A DNA stretch of 64,000 nucleotides from Halobacillus massiliensis (GTDB lineage: Bacteria > Bacillota > Bacilli > Bacillales > Halobacillaceae). Both the position numbers and the translations under genes were made by a program. Positions 1 to 9,148 of the stretch are shown in pieces (position 1 is the stretch's first letter; each line of letters opens with the position of its first letter). The notes under the pieces were generated by a model that saw only the letters and a list, made by a program, of their open reading frames with translations, was not told the DNA's origin and did no database searches. The DNA is taken from the NCBI RefSeq assembly GCF_900166625.1, contig NZ_LT800499.1, forward strand, positions 1,880,115 to 1,944,114, written 5' to 3'.

Positions 1-627
<627 letters not shown>

Positions 628-644
628 ACGAATGATGGAATACG

Positions 645-687
645 GAAAGCCGCGCTGTGCCCTGGCATAAGCGCGGCTTTCTTTTTT
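645..687 (+). terminator. Rho-independent terminator after rpmA
   Basis: Perfect 12-bp stem GAAAGCCGCGCT (645-656) with AGCGCGGCTTTC (670-681), a 13-nt loop, then TTTTTT. It separates the ribosomal protein operon from spo0B-obg. Confidence 0.93.
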
Positions 688-748
688 AATGCGATTAAGC
701 TTATCGTTTAATAAATTGCAAAGAAAAAGATAACCCTAATTTTTAGTT

Positions 749-769
749 TGGCATAAATTTTGCTATACT
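749..769 (+). promoter_or_regulatory. Extended -10 promoter for spo0B-obg, overlapping a sigma-54-like element
   Basis: TGCTATACT (761-769 region; -10 TATACT at 764-769 with an upstream TG) is a good extended -10 site, with no convincing -35. The overlapping bases 749-764, TGGCATAAATTTTGCT, also fit the sigma-54 -24/-12 pattern, with GG and GC 12 bases apart. The sigma-A reading is preferred; the sigma-54 match may be chance. Confidence 0.45.
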
Positions 770-804
770 TTTCTTATTATGGTTTCGTAAAGGGTGTGGG
801 GGAT

Positions 805-1314
805 TTGGAAAACCAAGAGGTTATTCATTTATTAAGGCATAAGCGTCATGACTGGATGAATCAAATACAGCTGATCCAAGGCTACATTACTATGGGTAAA
901 ATGGATCGGTTAGAGCATCAGGTAAACCAGATTGTACAAGAGGCAGAAGAAGAAAGAAAATTGCTGAACAGTTCAGCATACGAATTTAGTTTATGGTTAC
1001 TTTCCTTTAATTGGGAAAATGAGCAATACCGTCTCAAATATCTAGTGAATGCAGATGTTGATTTATCCCGTCATGACCATAAATTACTGGCTTATGCGAA
1101 ACGAATGATGAACATCCTGGATGAACATAGCCACTCTGAAGAACTTTACGAAGGCACCCTCGAAATTCACCAGCCTGATGATTCAAAGTTTAAGTTAAGC
1201 TGGAATTGGAACGGTCTCTTCTTAGTGGAAGTAGAAGAAGCACTATCGGGCGAAGGGTTTCTTACCGCCCACGATCCAGGGTATGAACTCTCAATAGAGA
1301 TGATGATTGAATAA
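805..1314 (+). CDS. spo0B: Sporulation initiation phosphotransferase Spo0B
   Basis: Spo0B passes phosphate from Spo0F to Spo0A in the sporulation phosphorelay. The RHDWMNQIQ segment near residue 15 holds the phosphorylated histidine in a helix that forms the dimer four-helix bundle; the C-terminal half is the degenerate ATPase-like domain. The position just before obg is the classical one. The start is inferred as TTG 805, because AAAGGGTG at 789-796 gives 8-base spacing; GTG 796 is too close to it and the upstream TTG at 760 lies inside the promoter. The product is 169 residues, a little shorter at the N-terminus than the B. subtilis protein. Confidence 0.9.
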   Translation: MENQEVIHLLRHKRHDWMNQIQLIQGYITMGKMDRLEHQVNQIVQEAEEERKLLNSSAYEFSLWLLSFNWENEQYRLKYLVNADVDLSRHDHKLLAYAKRMMNILDEHSHSEELYEGTLEIHQPDDSKFKLSWNWNGLFLVEVEEALSGEGFLTAHDPGYELSIEMMIE

Positions 1315-2610
<1,296 letters not shown>

Positions 2611-2625
2611 TGAGGTGGCATAGAA

Positions 2626-3075
2626 ATGGCGGATTATAATGAAAAGTTTTATTTGGTCCGTAGTGACATCCTGCCAGAAGCAATGAAAAAAACGATAGAT
2701 GCAAAGGAAATGATTGAAAGAGGAAAGGCTGAATCTATTTTTGAAGCTGTCCAGGAAGTCGGACTCTCACGCAGTGCCTTCTATAAATATCGGGATGCAG
2801 TCTTTCCTTTTCAGGCTATGGTGAAAGAGCAAATGATCACATTGTTTTTTCATTTAGAGGATCGAACCGGTACGCTTTCTAATCTGCTCATAGCGGTGGC
2901 AAATTCCGGATGTAATATTTTAACGATACACCAGACCATTCCTCTACAGGGGAAAGCAAATGTTACTCTGTCCTTAAATACGACAGGTATGGTATATTCA
3001 ATAGAACAGTTACTTCAGAAGCTTCATAAACTGGACTTTGTGGATCGAGTAGAGATTTTAAGTTCAGGGGCTTAA
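2626..3075 (+). CDS. pheB: ACT domain protein PheB
   Basis: A 149-residue protein with an N-terminal helical region (about 1-65, containing a segment [15 protein letters not shown]) and an ACT domain (about 70-147) that starts at [17 protein letters not shown]. PheB is linked to phenylalanine metabolism by its constant pairing with pheA; its exact function is not settled, and the old chorismate mutase label is not supported by the fold. GAGGTGG precedes ATG 2626. It is 15 bases after obg and 19 bases before pheA, in one operon. Confidence 0.88.
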   Translation: MADYNEKFYLVRSDILPEAMKKTIDAKEMIERGKAESIFEAVQEVGLSRSAFYKYRDAVFPFQAMVKEQMITLFFHLEDRTGTLSNLLIAVANSGCNILTIHQTIPLQGKANVTLSLNTTGMVYSIEQLLQKLHKLDFVDRVEILSSGA

Positions 3076-3094
3076 AAGACAAGGAGTTTTGATT

Positions 3095-3967
3095 ATGCAG
3101 CGTATAGGATATTTAGGACCTAAAGGAACATTCACCAAAATGGCAGTCGATGCCTTCTTTAGCGAAGGATCATTCATCAGTTATGAAAGTATACCGGCCT
3201 GCCTTGATGCGGTAGAGCGTGGTGAGATTGATACAGGTGTAGTGCCGCTCGAGAATGCAATTGAAGGGTCCGTTCATTTAACGATAGATTATTTGACGCA
3301 TCAAGTCGATCAGTCGATTATCGCCGAATTGACGGTACCTATCCGGCAGCACTTGCTCGTTCACCCGGATTATAACGGAGAAGAGTTCACCCATATTTAT
3401 TCACATAGTCACGCGATAGCTCAGTGTCATCAATTTTTATACAAGAACTATCCTAAAGCAGAGCTGGCGTACACAGCTTCTACAGGAAGAGCAGCTGAAA
3501 TTGTCATTGAAAAAGGTGTCCAAGTGGCTGCGATCGGGAACCACCTGGCTGCAGAACAAAACGGTCTGAAAATTAAAACAGCCAACATTCATGATTATGA
3601 CAATAACCATACCCGTTTTGCTGTGGTACAGAAAACTCCTAAGAAACTGAGCATTAGAGACCTGCCGGATCCTTCTCAAAAAACGACGGTAATGGTTACA
3701 CTGCCCAAAGATTATGTCGGAGCGCTTCATCAAGTATTGGCTGCATTTGCCTGGAGAAAGATGAACTTATCCAAGATTGAGTCAAGACCTCTAAAAACAG
3801 GGCTTGGAAACTACTTCTTCTTAATTGATGTAGAGCAGGAATACGATGATGTTTTGTTTCCTGGAGTAAAAGCAGAATTAGAAGCTTTAGGATGTACAAT
3901 GAAACTTCTGGGCACTTATCCTAGTTATCAAATGAATATATCATCTCCTATTTTTCACCAAAGCTGA
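3095..3967 (+). CDS. pheA: Prephenate dehydratase PheA
   Basis: Converts prephenate to phenylpyruvate, the committed step of phenylalanine synthesis. The 290-residue chain has a periplasmic-binding-like catalytic domain (about 1-180) with the signature HTRFAVV, including the catalytic Thr of the TRF motif, and a C-terminal ACT domain (about 200-280) with the ESRP motif that binds phenylalanine for feedback control. AAGGAG at 3081-3086 fixes ATG 3095; the in-frame TTG at 3089 is too close. It is a stand-alone enzyme with no chorismate mutase fusion. Confidence 0.96.
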   Translation: MQRIGYLGPKGTFTKMAVDAFFSEGSFISYESIPACLDAVERGEIDTGVVPLENAIEGSVHLTIDYLTHQVDQSIIAELTVPIRQHLLVHPDYNGEEFTHIYSHSHAIAQCHQFLYKNYPKAELAYTASTGRAAEIVIEKGVQVAAIGNHLAAEQNGLKIKTANIHDYDNNHTRFAVVQKTPKKLSIRDLPDPSQKTTVMVTLPKDYVGALHQVLAAFAWRKMNLSKIESRPLKTGLGNYFFLIDVEQEYDDVLFPGVKAELEALGCTMKLLGTYPSYQMNISSPIFHQS

Positions 3968-3991
3968 GTCTAGTTAGACTCAGTTTTTTTT
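3962..3991 (+). terminator. Terminator overlapping the pheA stop
   Basis: CTGAGTCTA (3964-3972) pairs with TAGACTCAG (3975-3983), followed by eight T. The pheA stop codon lies in the left arm. Confidence 0.88.
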
Positions 3992-4032
3992 ATATTCTTT
4001 GACTCCTTTCTATAAAACATTGGACATTTTCA

Positions 4033-4061
4033 TCATTCTTTGTCTTACAGGAGCATAGAGT
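4033..4061 (+). promoter_or_regulatory. Candidate sigma-E promoter for safA
   Basis: TCATTCT (4033-4039), 14 bases, then CATAGAGT (4054-4061). The -10 fits the mother-cell CATAnnnT pattern and the spacing fits sigma-E. In B. subtilis safA is a mother-cell gene, which supports the call. Confidence 0.5.
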
Positions 4062-4119
4062 GTTAGGAAACGACTGTGCTCTCATAATTTTTATTTATCA
4101 CAGGAAAGGAGTTGCAACT

Positions 4120-5457
4120 GTGAGAATTCACATTGTACAAAAAGGTGATACGCTTTGGAAAATTTCGAAAAAATATGGGGTGGATTTCGAAGAATTAAAA
4201 GCAGTGAACTCTCAGTTATCGAATCCTGATATGATTATGCCTGGAATGAAAATTAAAGTACCTCAAGGCAAAAAACAAGTGAAAAAAGAAGCCCCTAAAG
4301 AGATGCCGAAGGAAATGCCTAAGAAAGAAATGCCAAAAAAAGAAATGCAGGTAAAAGAAAAACCAGCAAAAGAAATGCCAAAACAAGAAGCTCCAGCACC
4401 TAAGAAAACGCCTCAGAAAAAGCCGGCGCCTGCACCTAAGAAAACGGCTCCGAAAAAGGCAGCTCCGGCTCCGAAAAAAGTGGTTCCGAAAAAGCCGGCA
4501 CCAGCACCTAAACAGCAAGAGCCTAAGGCAATGCCTAAACCGCTTCCTAAGATAAAAGAAGATGAAAAGAAGCCTCAGGCTAAACCAATTATGGAAAAGC
4601 CAATGATGCCTATGAAAATGAATATGCCTATCCAAATGCCGATTGAAGATCATAATAATAATTTTTATACAACTTTTCATCTTCCGCAAATGCCTGCGCC
4701 CAACCAGACAATGCCTGCTCAGGAACAACAAAAGCCGGAACCTAAATATAAAATCCCTGATTATAAAATGAAGGCGAAGCAGAACGAAGAAAGCCCTGCA
4801 TCTAATCAGGGAATGAACCAGCCAATGATGCATCAACCAATGAACCAGCCAATGATGCATCAACCAATGAACCAGCCAATGATGCATCAACCAATGAACC
4901 AGCCGATGAACCAGCCAATGATGCATCAGCCAATGAATCAGCCAATGAACCAACCAATGAACCAACCAATGAATGAGTCAATGAACCAACCGATGATGAA
5001 CTTGCCAATGAATCAGCCGAATGCAAACCATCCTATGTATATGCCGATGCATCATCAGCCATATTGTCCGCCGCTCCTGCCGCAAGCCTATCATTATTGG
5101 GATGCGTCATGGTGTCCACCACATCATATGCCAATGGGGATGCACCCGCACATGAATTATCCAATGGCAAACCAGCCGGCTCCAATGGGCTTTGAAGGAG
5201 ACGATTCAGTCTCTGGAAATTATATGGGAGTTAACCCACATGACTGCGGATGTGGCGGCTCAGGAAATCCAATGCAGGGAATGGAATATGGGCACCATTA
5301 CCCCCACCATATGATGGCTCCTCAAATGTCCGGATGGTATCCTCAACCCATGATGGGGGGAGATGGTCAGATGAGAGGCTACTTTGGTGAGCCACCTCAA
5401 TATTTTGAACAGCCAGATTATAATGACTGGCAGGATGACGAAGATGATGAAGTATAA
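4120..5457 (+). CDS. safA: Spore coat assembly protein SafA (LysM, Met/His/Pro-rich)
   Basis: An N-terminal LysM domain (about residues 2-47, HIVQKGDTLWKISKKYG to GMKIKVP) would bind cortex peptidoglycan. It is followed by a Lys/Pro/Ala/Met repeat region (about 50-170) and a long low-complexity part rich in Met, His, Pro, Asn and Gln, including tandem MNQPMMHQP units, then a tail with DCGCGG and an acidic end. Position after pheA and a LysM start are as for B. subtilis SafA, the inner-coat organiser. Start: GTG 4120, with AGGAAAGGAG at 4102-4111; the upstream in-frame codons have no ribosome site. The composition differs strongly from neighbours and the C-terminal part is poorly conserved in general, so only the LysM end is family-diagnostic. 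Confidence 0.85.
   Translation: MRIHIVQKGDTLWKISKKYGVDFEELKAVNSQLSNPDMIMPGMKIKVPQGKKQVKKEAPKEMPKEMPKKEMPKKEMQVKEKPAKEMPKQEAPAPKKTPQKKPAPAPKKTAPKKAAPAPKKVVPKKPAPAPKQQEPKAMPKPLPKIKEDEKKPQAKPIMEKPMMPMKMNMPIQMPIEDHNNNFYTTFHLPQMPAPNQTMPAQEQQKPEPKYKIPDYKMKAKQNEESPASNQGMNQPMMHQPMNQPMMHQPMNQPMMHQPMNQPMNQPMMHQPMNQPMNQPMNQPMNESMNQPMMNLPMNQPNANHPMYMPMHHQPYCPPLLPQAYHYWDASWCPPHHMPMGMHPHMNYPMANQPAPMGFEGDDSVSGNYMGVNPHDCGCGGSGNPMQGMEYGHHYPHHMMAPQMSGWYPQPMMGGDGQMRGYFGEPPQYFEQPDYNDWQDDEDDEV
4813..4893 (+). repeat. Tandem 27-bp coding repeat in safA
   Basis: Three exact 27-bp copies begin at 4813, 4840 and 4867, each encoding MNQPMMHQP; degenerate 12-15 bp relatives (MNQP) continue to about 5000. The repeat is in frame, so copy-number change would alter protein length without a frameshift. 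Confidence 0.92.
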
Positions 5458-6409
5458 AACGAAAGAAGGCGATTCTTACACGGATCGCCTTTTTAATTGG
5501 CTGGATACCAATAAAGATTTGAGCATTACTAAGTATATTGAAATAAAACCTAAGATTTATAAAATTTTAGCAGGCGGAGAGTCCTATTTGTTAAAGGGGT
5601 ACCGACGACCTGCTATTTTAAAACAGCAGCTGAAATTTTTCAGGCATTGGAGAGAGGGATTCCGTTTAGCAGCTAATCCGGTTTATTTTCCGAGCGGGGA
5701 AAAATCAGTCAGCAGCTTAGGGTGCGAGTGGGGCCTTTTTAAATGGATCCACGGAAGACATGCAGATTTTAGCAACCAAAATGACAGAATGAAGGCCTAT
5801 CACTGTCTGAGGCAATTTCATCGTTCCTCATCGGGAGTGGAAGTAGAATCGATACCTAGAGATCCTCTTTATATAAAATGGCAGAGAAGGCTTGATCAAT
5901 TTAGTGCTACAAAGCCCATTTTTCAAGATACAAAAAAGTTGAAGCTGTTTGAGGAAATGACAGGAATGACAAACTATTTTCTAGAGAGCTTCTCTAACTA
6001 TCATTGGGGGCATATTGAGGAAGAGGCCTGGACGTCCAGACAGTGGCTTCACGGGGATGTAGCTCATCATAATTTCATGATCGACAGAAACAATAGGGCG
6101 GTGCTTATTGATTTTGATCTTCTGCACCGGGGCCCGGTATTGTACGATGAGATTCAGCTTGCCCACCGATTTCTTCCCCACCTGGAGAATAACCGTACTC
6201 GCTTTTTTGTAACTTTTCGTCACATAGGAAAGCAAAAAATATGGCTTCATGGTGTGTTAATCCCTGCAGATCTGCTTAGGGAATGGCTATATGTATATAA
6301 TAAGGAGCGTTATAATTTAAATGAACTGTCGGTACATTTGGAAAAGCTTGAAACAGCCTGGGAGAGACGTAAGAAATTTGTCCGTTATACAGAATTCATG
6401 CTAAGATAA
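5444..6409 (+). CDS. CotS/YsxE/YutH-type spore coat kinase-like protein
   Basis: About 321 residues with the aminoglycoside-phosphotransferase-like kinase fold seen in spore coat proteins of the CotS, YsxE and YutH group. The catalytic loop reads WLHGDVAHHNFMID, retaining the HGD and N, and the metal-binding motif is IDFD; a partial ATP lobe is at ILAGGESYLLKGY. The start is uncertain: ATG 5444 or 5447 overlaps the end of safA by about 14 bases, and an earlier in-frame ATG lies at 5423. Only a weak ribosome site (AGGATGA) is present, which suggests translational coupling to safA. The role is inferred as coat assembly or coat protein phosphorylation; the substrate is unknown. Confidence 0.75.
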   Translation: MMKYKTKEGDSYTDRLFNWLDTNKDLSITKYIEIKPKIYKILAGGESYLLKGYRRPAILKQQLKFFRHWREGFRLAANPVYFPSGEKSVSSLGCEWGLFKWIHGRHADFSNQNDRMKAYHCLRQFHRSSSGVEVESIPRDPLYIKWQRRLDQFSATKPIFQDTKKLKLFEEMTGMTNYFLESFSNYHWGHIEEEAWTSRQWLHGDVAHHNFMIDRNNRAVLIDFDLLHRGPVLYDEIQLAHRFLPHLENNRTRFFVTFRHIGKQKIWLHGVLIPADLLREWLYVYNKERYNLNELSVHLEKLETAWERRKKFVRYTEFMLR

Positions 6410-6443
6410 TGAATATCTTAAGTGTGAAAGGATGAACAATCGA

Positions 6444-7181
6444 GTGGAACAAAAAGTTGAAGCAATTACAAAATGGCTCCGAGAACAGGTAGAGCAGGCT
6501 AATGTCAAAGGTCTGCTGGTTGGAATAAGCGGAGGTATTGATTCAGCCGTCGTGGCGCACCTCATAAGAAGAGCCTGCCCAGAACAGTCACTAGGAGTCA
6601 TCATGCCATGTAAAAGTAACCCTGCCGACCAGGTGCATGCAGAGAAAGTCATTCAGTCCTGTGGCATTTCCTCCTTAACCATCGATTTGACGGACACACA
6701 TAACCTCATGTTTGAGAACATCGTGGAACAATTAAAGCAATCAGGTTCATTAAATCCCCAACAAAAGCAGATTGCGGACGCTAATTTAAGAGCGCGTTTA
6801 AGAATGAGTACTCTTTATACCGTGGCAACTAATCATCAATATCTTGTGACAGGGACGGACAATGCAGCTGAATGGTTTACGGGATATTTTACAAAATTCG
6901 GTGATGGCGGAGTGGATATTGTTCCATTAGTCAATCTTACAAAAGGTGAAGTCAGGGAGATGGCTGAGTATCTCGGTGTGCCTGATGAGATTATTAATAA
7001 ACAGCCTAGTGCAGGGTTATGGGAAGGGCAAACGGATGAAAATGAAATGGGAACAAGCTACGCTATGATTGACAGCTACTTAAAAGGCGAAAGCATCCCG
7101 GAAAAAGATAAAGAAATTATTGAGCGTATGCACAAGCGAACGGAACATAAGCGCAATATAGCACCAGGGCCGCCGAAATAA
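6444..7181 (+). CDS. nadE: NH3-dependent NAD+ synthetase NadE
   Basis: The last step of NAD synthesis: amidation of deamido-NAD using ATP and ammonia. The PP-loop SGGIDSAVV is near residue 29, and the chain (about 245 residues) lacks a glutaminase domain, so it uses free ammonia. Downstream motifs GTDNAAEWFTGYFTKFGDGG and KGEVREMAEYLG are typical. GTG 6444 is preferred because AAAGGATGA at 6427-6435 lies about 9 bases upstream; an ATG at 6432 would overlap this site. NadD, which makes its substrate, is at 59622. A hairpin that may terminate the transcript follows at 7205-7250. Confidence 0.92.
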   Translation: MEQKVEAITKWLREQVEQANVKGLLVGISGGIDSAVVAHLIRRACPEQSLGVIMPCKSNPADQVHAEKVIQSCGISSLTIDLTDTHNLMFENIVEQLKQSGSLNPQQKQIADANLRARLRMSTLYTVATNHQYLVTGTDNAAEWFTGYFTKFGDGGVDIVPLVNLTKGEVREMAEYLGVPDEIINKQPSAGLWEGQTDENEMGTSYAMIDSYLKGESIPEKDKEIIERMHKRTEHKRNIAPGPPK

Positions 7182-7204
7182 GAACTGGCTTATATTAACA
7201 GAGT

Positions 7205-7250
7205 AAAACATTCTTCTTTGCCTCATAGTAATGGAAAAGGAGAATGTTTT
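7205..7250 (+). promoter_or_regulatory. 15-bp hairpin covering the next gene's ribosome site
   Basis: Bases 7205-7219 pair with 7236-7250 over 15 bp (one G-U), with a 16-nt loop. The right arm contains almost all of AAAAGGAG (7235-7242), the ribosome site for ATG 7252, and ends in a T-run. It could be a weak terminator for nadE and would also block translation of read-through RNA. Confidence 0.6.
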
Positions 7251-7251
7251 T

Positions 7252-7809
7252 ATGTGGAAAATTTATGGAATTTTTGCTGTAGCTGTTCTTTCGATGACAG
7301 CGTGTGCTGGAAATGATCATGTTAAAGAAAATAACGTTCAGGAAGAGCTTTATCAGCCAATGGAGTATACAGAGGATAAAGGTGAGAAGAAAGGAACGCA
7401 AATACCCACTGGCGAAGACCAGTACTTCAAGCGTTCTTATCAGGAAGAGATGAAGGAAAACAAATATTCAGAAACGACAAGGTCCCATGATAATCCTTTT
7501 AATAACGAGGATGCAATGATAATTACTGAGAAAGTAAATGAGTTAAAGGAAGTAACATTAACCCAAACTTTTACGAATGGTGAAAAAGCGTATATTGCTG
7601 TTAAAGTAAATCCTGCCGACCGCAGGGATAAGGACATTGAAGAGAAAATTATCAAAAAAGCAGAAACGGTGACAGATCTGCCTATTGTCGTGTACACAAA
7701 CTTAAATGCGTGGAATCAGAAGAAAGAAGAGGCCAACAGACAGAAAGCAGCCGAGGCTCCTGAAAAGATAAAACAAAAAGTTTCTGACTTTTTTAGTGGA
7801 AATAAGTAA
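7252..7809 (+). CDS. YhcN/YlaJ-family sporulation lipoprotein
   Basis: A 185-residue lipoprotein. The signal peptide MWKIYGIFAVAVLSMTAC ends in a lipobox with the modified Cys at 18. The mature chain is charged, with a central alpha/beta segment (EKVNELKEVTLTQTFTNGEKAYIAVKV in part) that matches the YhcN/YlaJ sporulation lipoprotein family found in the spore inner membrane. Start: ATG 7252 with AAAAGGAG 9 bases upstream; the ATG at 7231 is on the far side of that site. No terminator is obvious before the yebC promoter. The exact function is unknown; a germination or spore-membrane role is inferred from the family. Confidence 0.8.
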   Translation: MWKIYGIFAVAVLSMTACAGNDHVKENNVQEELYQPMEYTEDKGEKKGTQIPTGEDQYFKRSYQEEMKENKYSETTRSHDNPFNNEDAMIITEKVNELKEVTLTQTFTNGEKAYIAVKVNPADRRDKDIEEKIIKKAETVTDLPIVVYTNLNAWNQKKEEANRQKAAEAPEKIKQKVSDFFSGNK

Positions 7810-7820
7810 ACGCAGTCCCG

Positions 7821-7849
7821 TTATCAATGAATGGCTTTTGTGATATATT
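7821..7849 (+). promoter_or_regulatory. Promoter for yebC
   Basis: TTATCA (7821-7826), 17 bases, TATATT (7844-7849) with TG in the extended -10 position. It gives a short leader before GGGAGGAG and ATG 7890. Confidence 0.5.
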
Positions 7850-7889
7850 GGTATAGGAAAATGATTCGCTCCAAGGGAGGAGAAAACCT

Positions 7890-8642
7890 ATGGCAGGCCA
7901 TTCAAAATGGAATAACATAAAGCGTAGAAAAGGTGCTCAAGATGCTATAAAGGGCAAGATCTTCATGAAACATGCGAGAGCCATATTTATGGCAGCTCGT
8001 GAGGGTGGTGGAGATCCTGAAATGAACTCCAATCTTCGACTTGCAGTAGATAAAGCAAAAGCAGATAATATGCCGAATGACAATATAGATCGAGCGATAA
8101 AAAAAGCGACCGGAGATTTAGACGGCGTAAACTATGAAGAGATCACTTATGAAGGCTATGGTCCTGGCGGTGTGGCAGTTATGGTGAAAGTGCTGACCGA
8201 TAATAAAAATCGGACAGCGGCAGAAGTTCGACACGCTTTTAATAAGAATGATGGAAATTTAGGGGAAAACGGCTGTGTTTCTTTTATGTTTAACCGTAAA
8301 GGCTACCTTGTCATCGATCGTCAAAATAGTGATATTGATGAAGAAGAGCTGCTGTTAGAAGTAATTGAAGCGGGCGGTGAGGAACTCGAAACGAGCGAGA
8401 ATCAGTTTGAGATCTTTACTGCTCCAGAAGACTTTGTAAATGTAAAAACAGATATGAACAAGAGCGGCTATGTATTCCAAGTGGAAGAGGTCACTATGAT
8501 TCCTGAAACTTATACACCATTGGCTGAAGAGGGTGTAGAAAAAATAATTAGGCTCATAGATACTCTTGAAGATAATGATGATGTCCAAGAGGTTTACCAT
8601 AACCTTGATGCAGATGAGGAAGTTCTGGAAAAGCTCTCCTAA
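7890..8642 (+). CDS. yebC: YebC/PmpR family protein
   Basis: A full-length 250-residue member starting [19 protein letters not shown], the family signature, with three domains and an acidic C-terminal half. The family was annotated as a DNA-binding regulator; more recent work on YebC-type proteins points to a translation role at difficult peptide stretches, so I keep the name neutral. GGGAGGAG sits about 9 bases before ATG 7890. It is a single-gene unit: its own promoter lies upstream and a terminator follows at 8654. Confidence 0.93.
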   Translation: MAGHSKWNNIKRRKGAQDAIKGKIFMKHARAIFMAAREGGGDPEMNSNLRLAVDKAKADNMPNDNIDRAIKKATGDLDGVNYEEITYEGYGPGGVAVMVKVLTDNKNRTAAEVRHAFNKNDGNLGENGCVSFMFNRKGYLVIDRQNSDIDEEELLLEVIEAGGEELETSENQFEIFTAPEDFVNVKTDMNKSGYVFQVEEVTMIPETYTPLAEEGVEKIIRLIDTLEDNDDVQEVYHNLDADEEVLEKLS

Positions 8643-8653
8643 TATTTTCTTAT

Positions 8654-8695
8654 AAAAGCTGTTGCTTCTGAACATACTAGAAGTGACAGCTTTTT
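8654..8695 (+). terminator. Terminator after yebC
   Basis: AAAAGCTGTTGCTTCT (8654-8669) pairs with AGAAGTGACAGCTTTT (8679-8694), 16 bp with two G-U pairs, followed by T. Confidence 0.88.
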
Positions 8696-8712
8696 AATTA
8701 GGAGGATGTAAA

Positions 8713-9036
8713 ATGCAAAGTTGGTTAGTAATCTCGCTCTTATTTATCAGTTCTTTCACATTCACTACTAACGATCCTGTCAGAGAAGTGAGCGATCACA
8801 GCATGGCAGCTTTAGCAACTAAAGAAGAAAAAGCGGTCCCTGCTTTTGTATTGAGAGAACCGCTGGAGCTTAAAGTGATACTAAATACTTATGAAAATGA
8901 TGATTTAGTAAACACAAAAGAAAAAACTGAAACAATATGGGCCATGGAAGATTTTTGGGCGAGGTATGATGGCTGGGTTGTTGAAGACCAGCGAATAGGA
9001 CAAATAACTTTTAAAAAAGAGTTGAAAATTACTTGA
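8713..9036 (+). CDS. bofC: BofC, N-terminal domain only
   Basis: A secreted 107-residue protein. The signal segment (about 1-20, MQSWLVISLLFISSFTF) is followed by a domain resembling the N-terminal domain of BofC (LELKVILNTYENDD, then TIWAMEDFWARYDGW). In B. subtilis BofC is about 170 residues, acts in the forespore intermembrane space on SpoIVB, and so times pro-sigma-K processing. Here the chain stops where the second domain should begin, with a terminator 4 bases later, so this looks like a genuine one-domain form and not a sequencing slip. GGAGG at 8701-8705 supports ATG 8713. The position before ruvA matches B. subtilis. Confidence 0.78.
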   Translation: MQSWLVISLLFISSFTFTTNDPVREVSDHSMAALATKEEKAVPAFVLREPLELKVILNTYENDDLVNTKEKTETIWAMEDFWARYDGWVVEDQRIGQITFKKELKIT

Positions 9037-9040
9037 GCGA

Positions 9041-9072
9041 AAAACACCTTAATTCATTTTAAGGTGTTTTTT
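9041..9072 (+). terminator. Terminator after bofC
   Basis: AAAACACCTTAA (9041-9052) pairs perfectly with TTAAGGTGTTTT (9059-9070), 6-nt loop, then TT. The flanking A and T runs make it potentially bidirectional. Confidence 0.88.
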
Positions 9073-9080
9073 CACTTATG

Positions 9081-9105
9081 CGAACATGTGCTTGTGTGTT
9101 ACAAT
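9081..9105 (+). promoter_or_regulatory. Probable LexA (SOS) box and extended -10 promoter for ruvAB
   Basis: CGAACATGTGCTTG (9081-9094) matches the Bacillus LexA consensus CGAACRNRYGTTYC at 12 of 14 places. Five bases on, TGTTACAAT gives an extended -10 (TACAAT 9100-9105). A repressor bound here would block the promoter; ruvAB is in the SOS regulon of B. subtilis. Confidence 0.65.
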
Positions 9106-9148
9106 AAAGATTACTATATTAACGAAGAATTTGAGGGATAGGCGAAAA

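Noticed and set aside
4216-4965. Long minus-strand frame rich in His, Trp, Leu opposite safA
   Set aside because: It is the antisense shadow of the safA repeats; it has no ribosome site and its repeats simply mirror MNQP/MMHQP.
4813-5000. Possible CRISPR array
   Set aside because: Units are directly adjacent 27-bp coding repeats with no spacers and stay in the safA frame.
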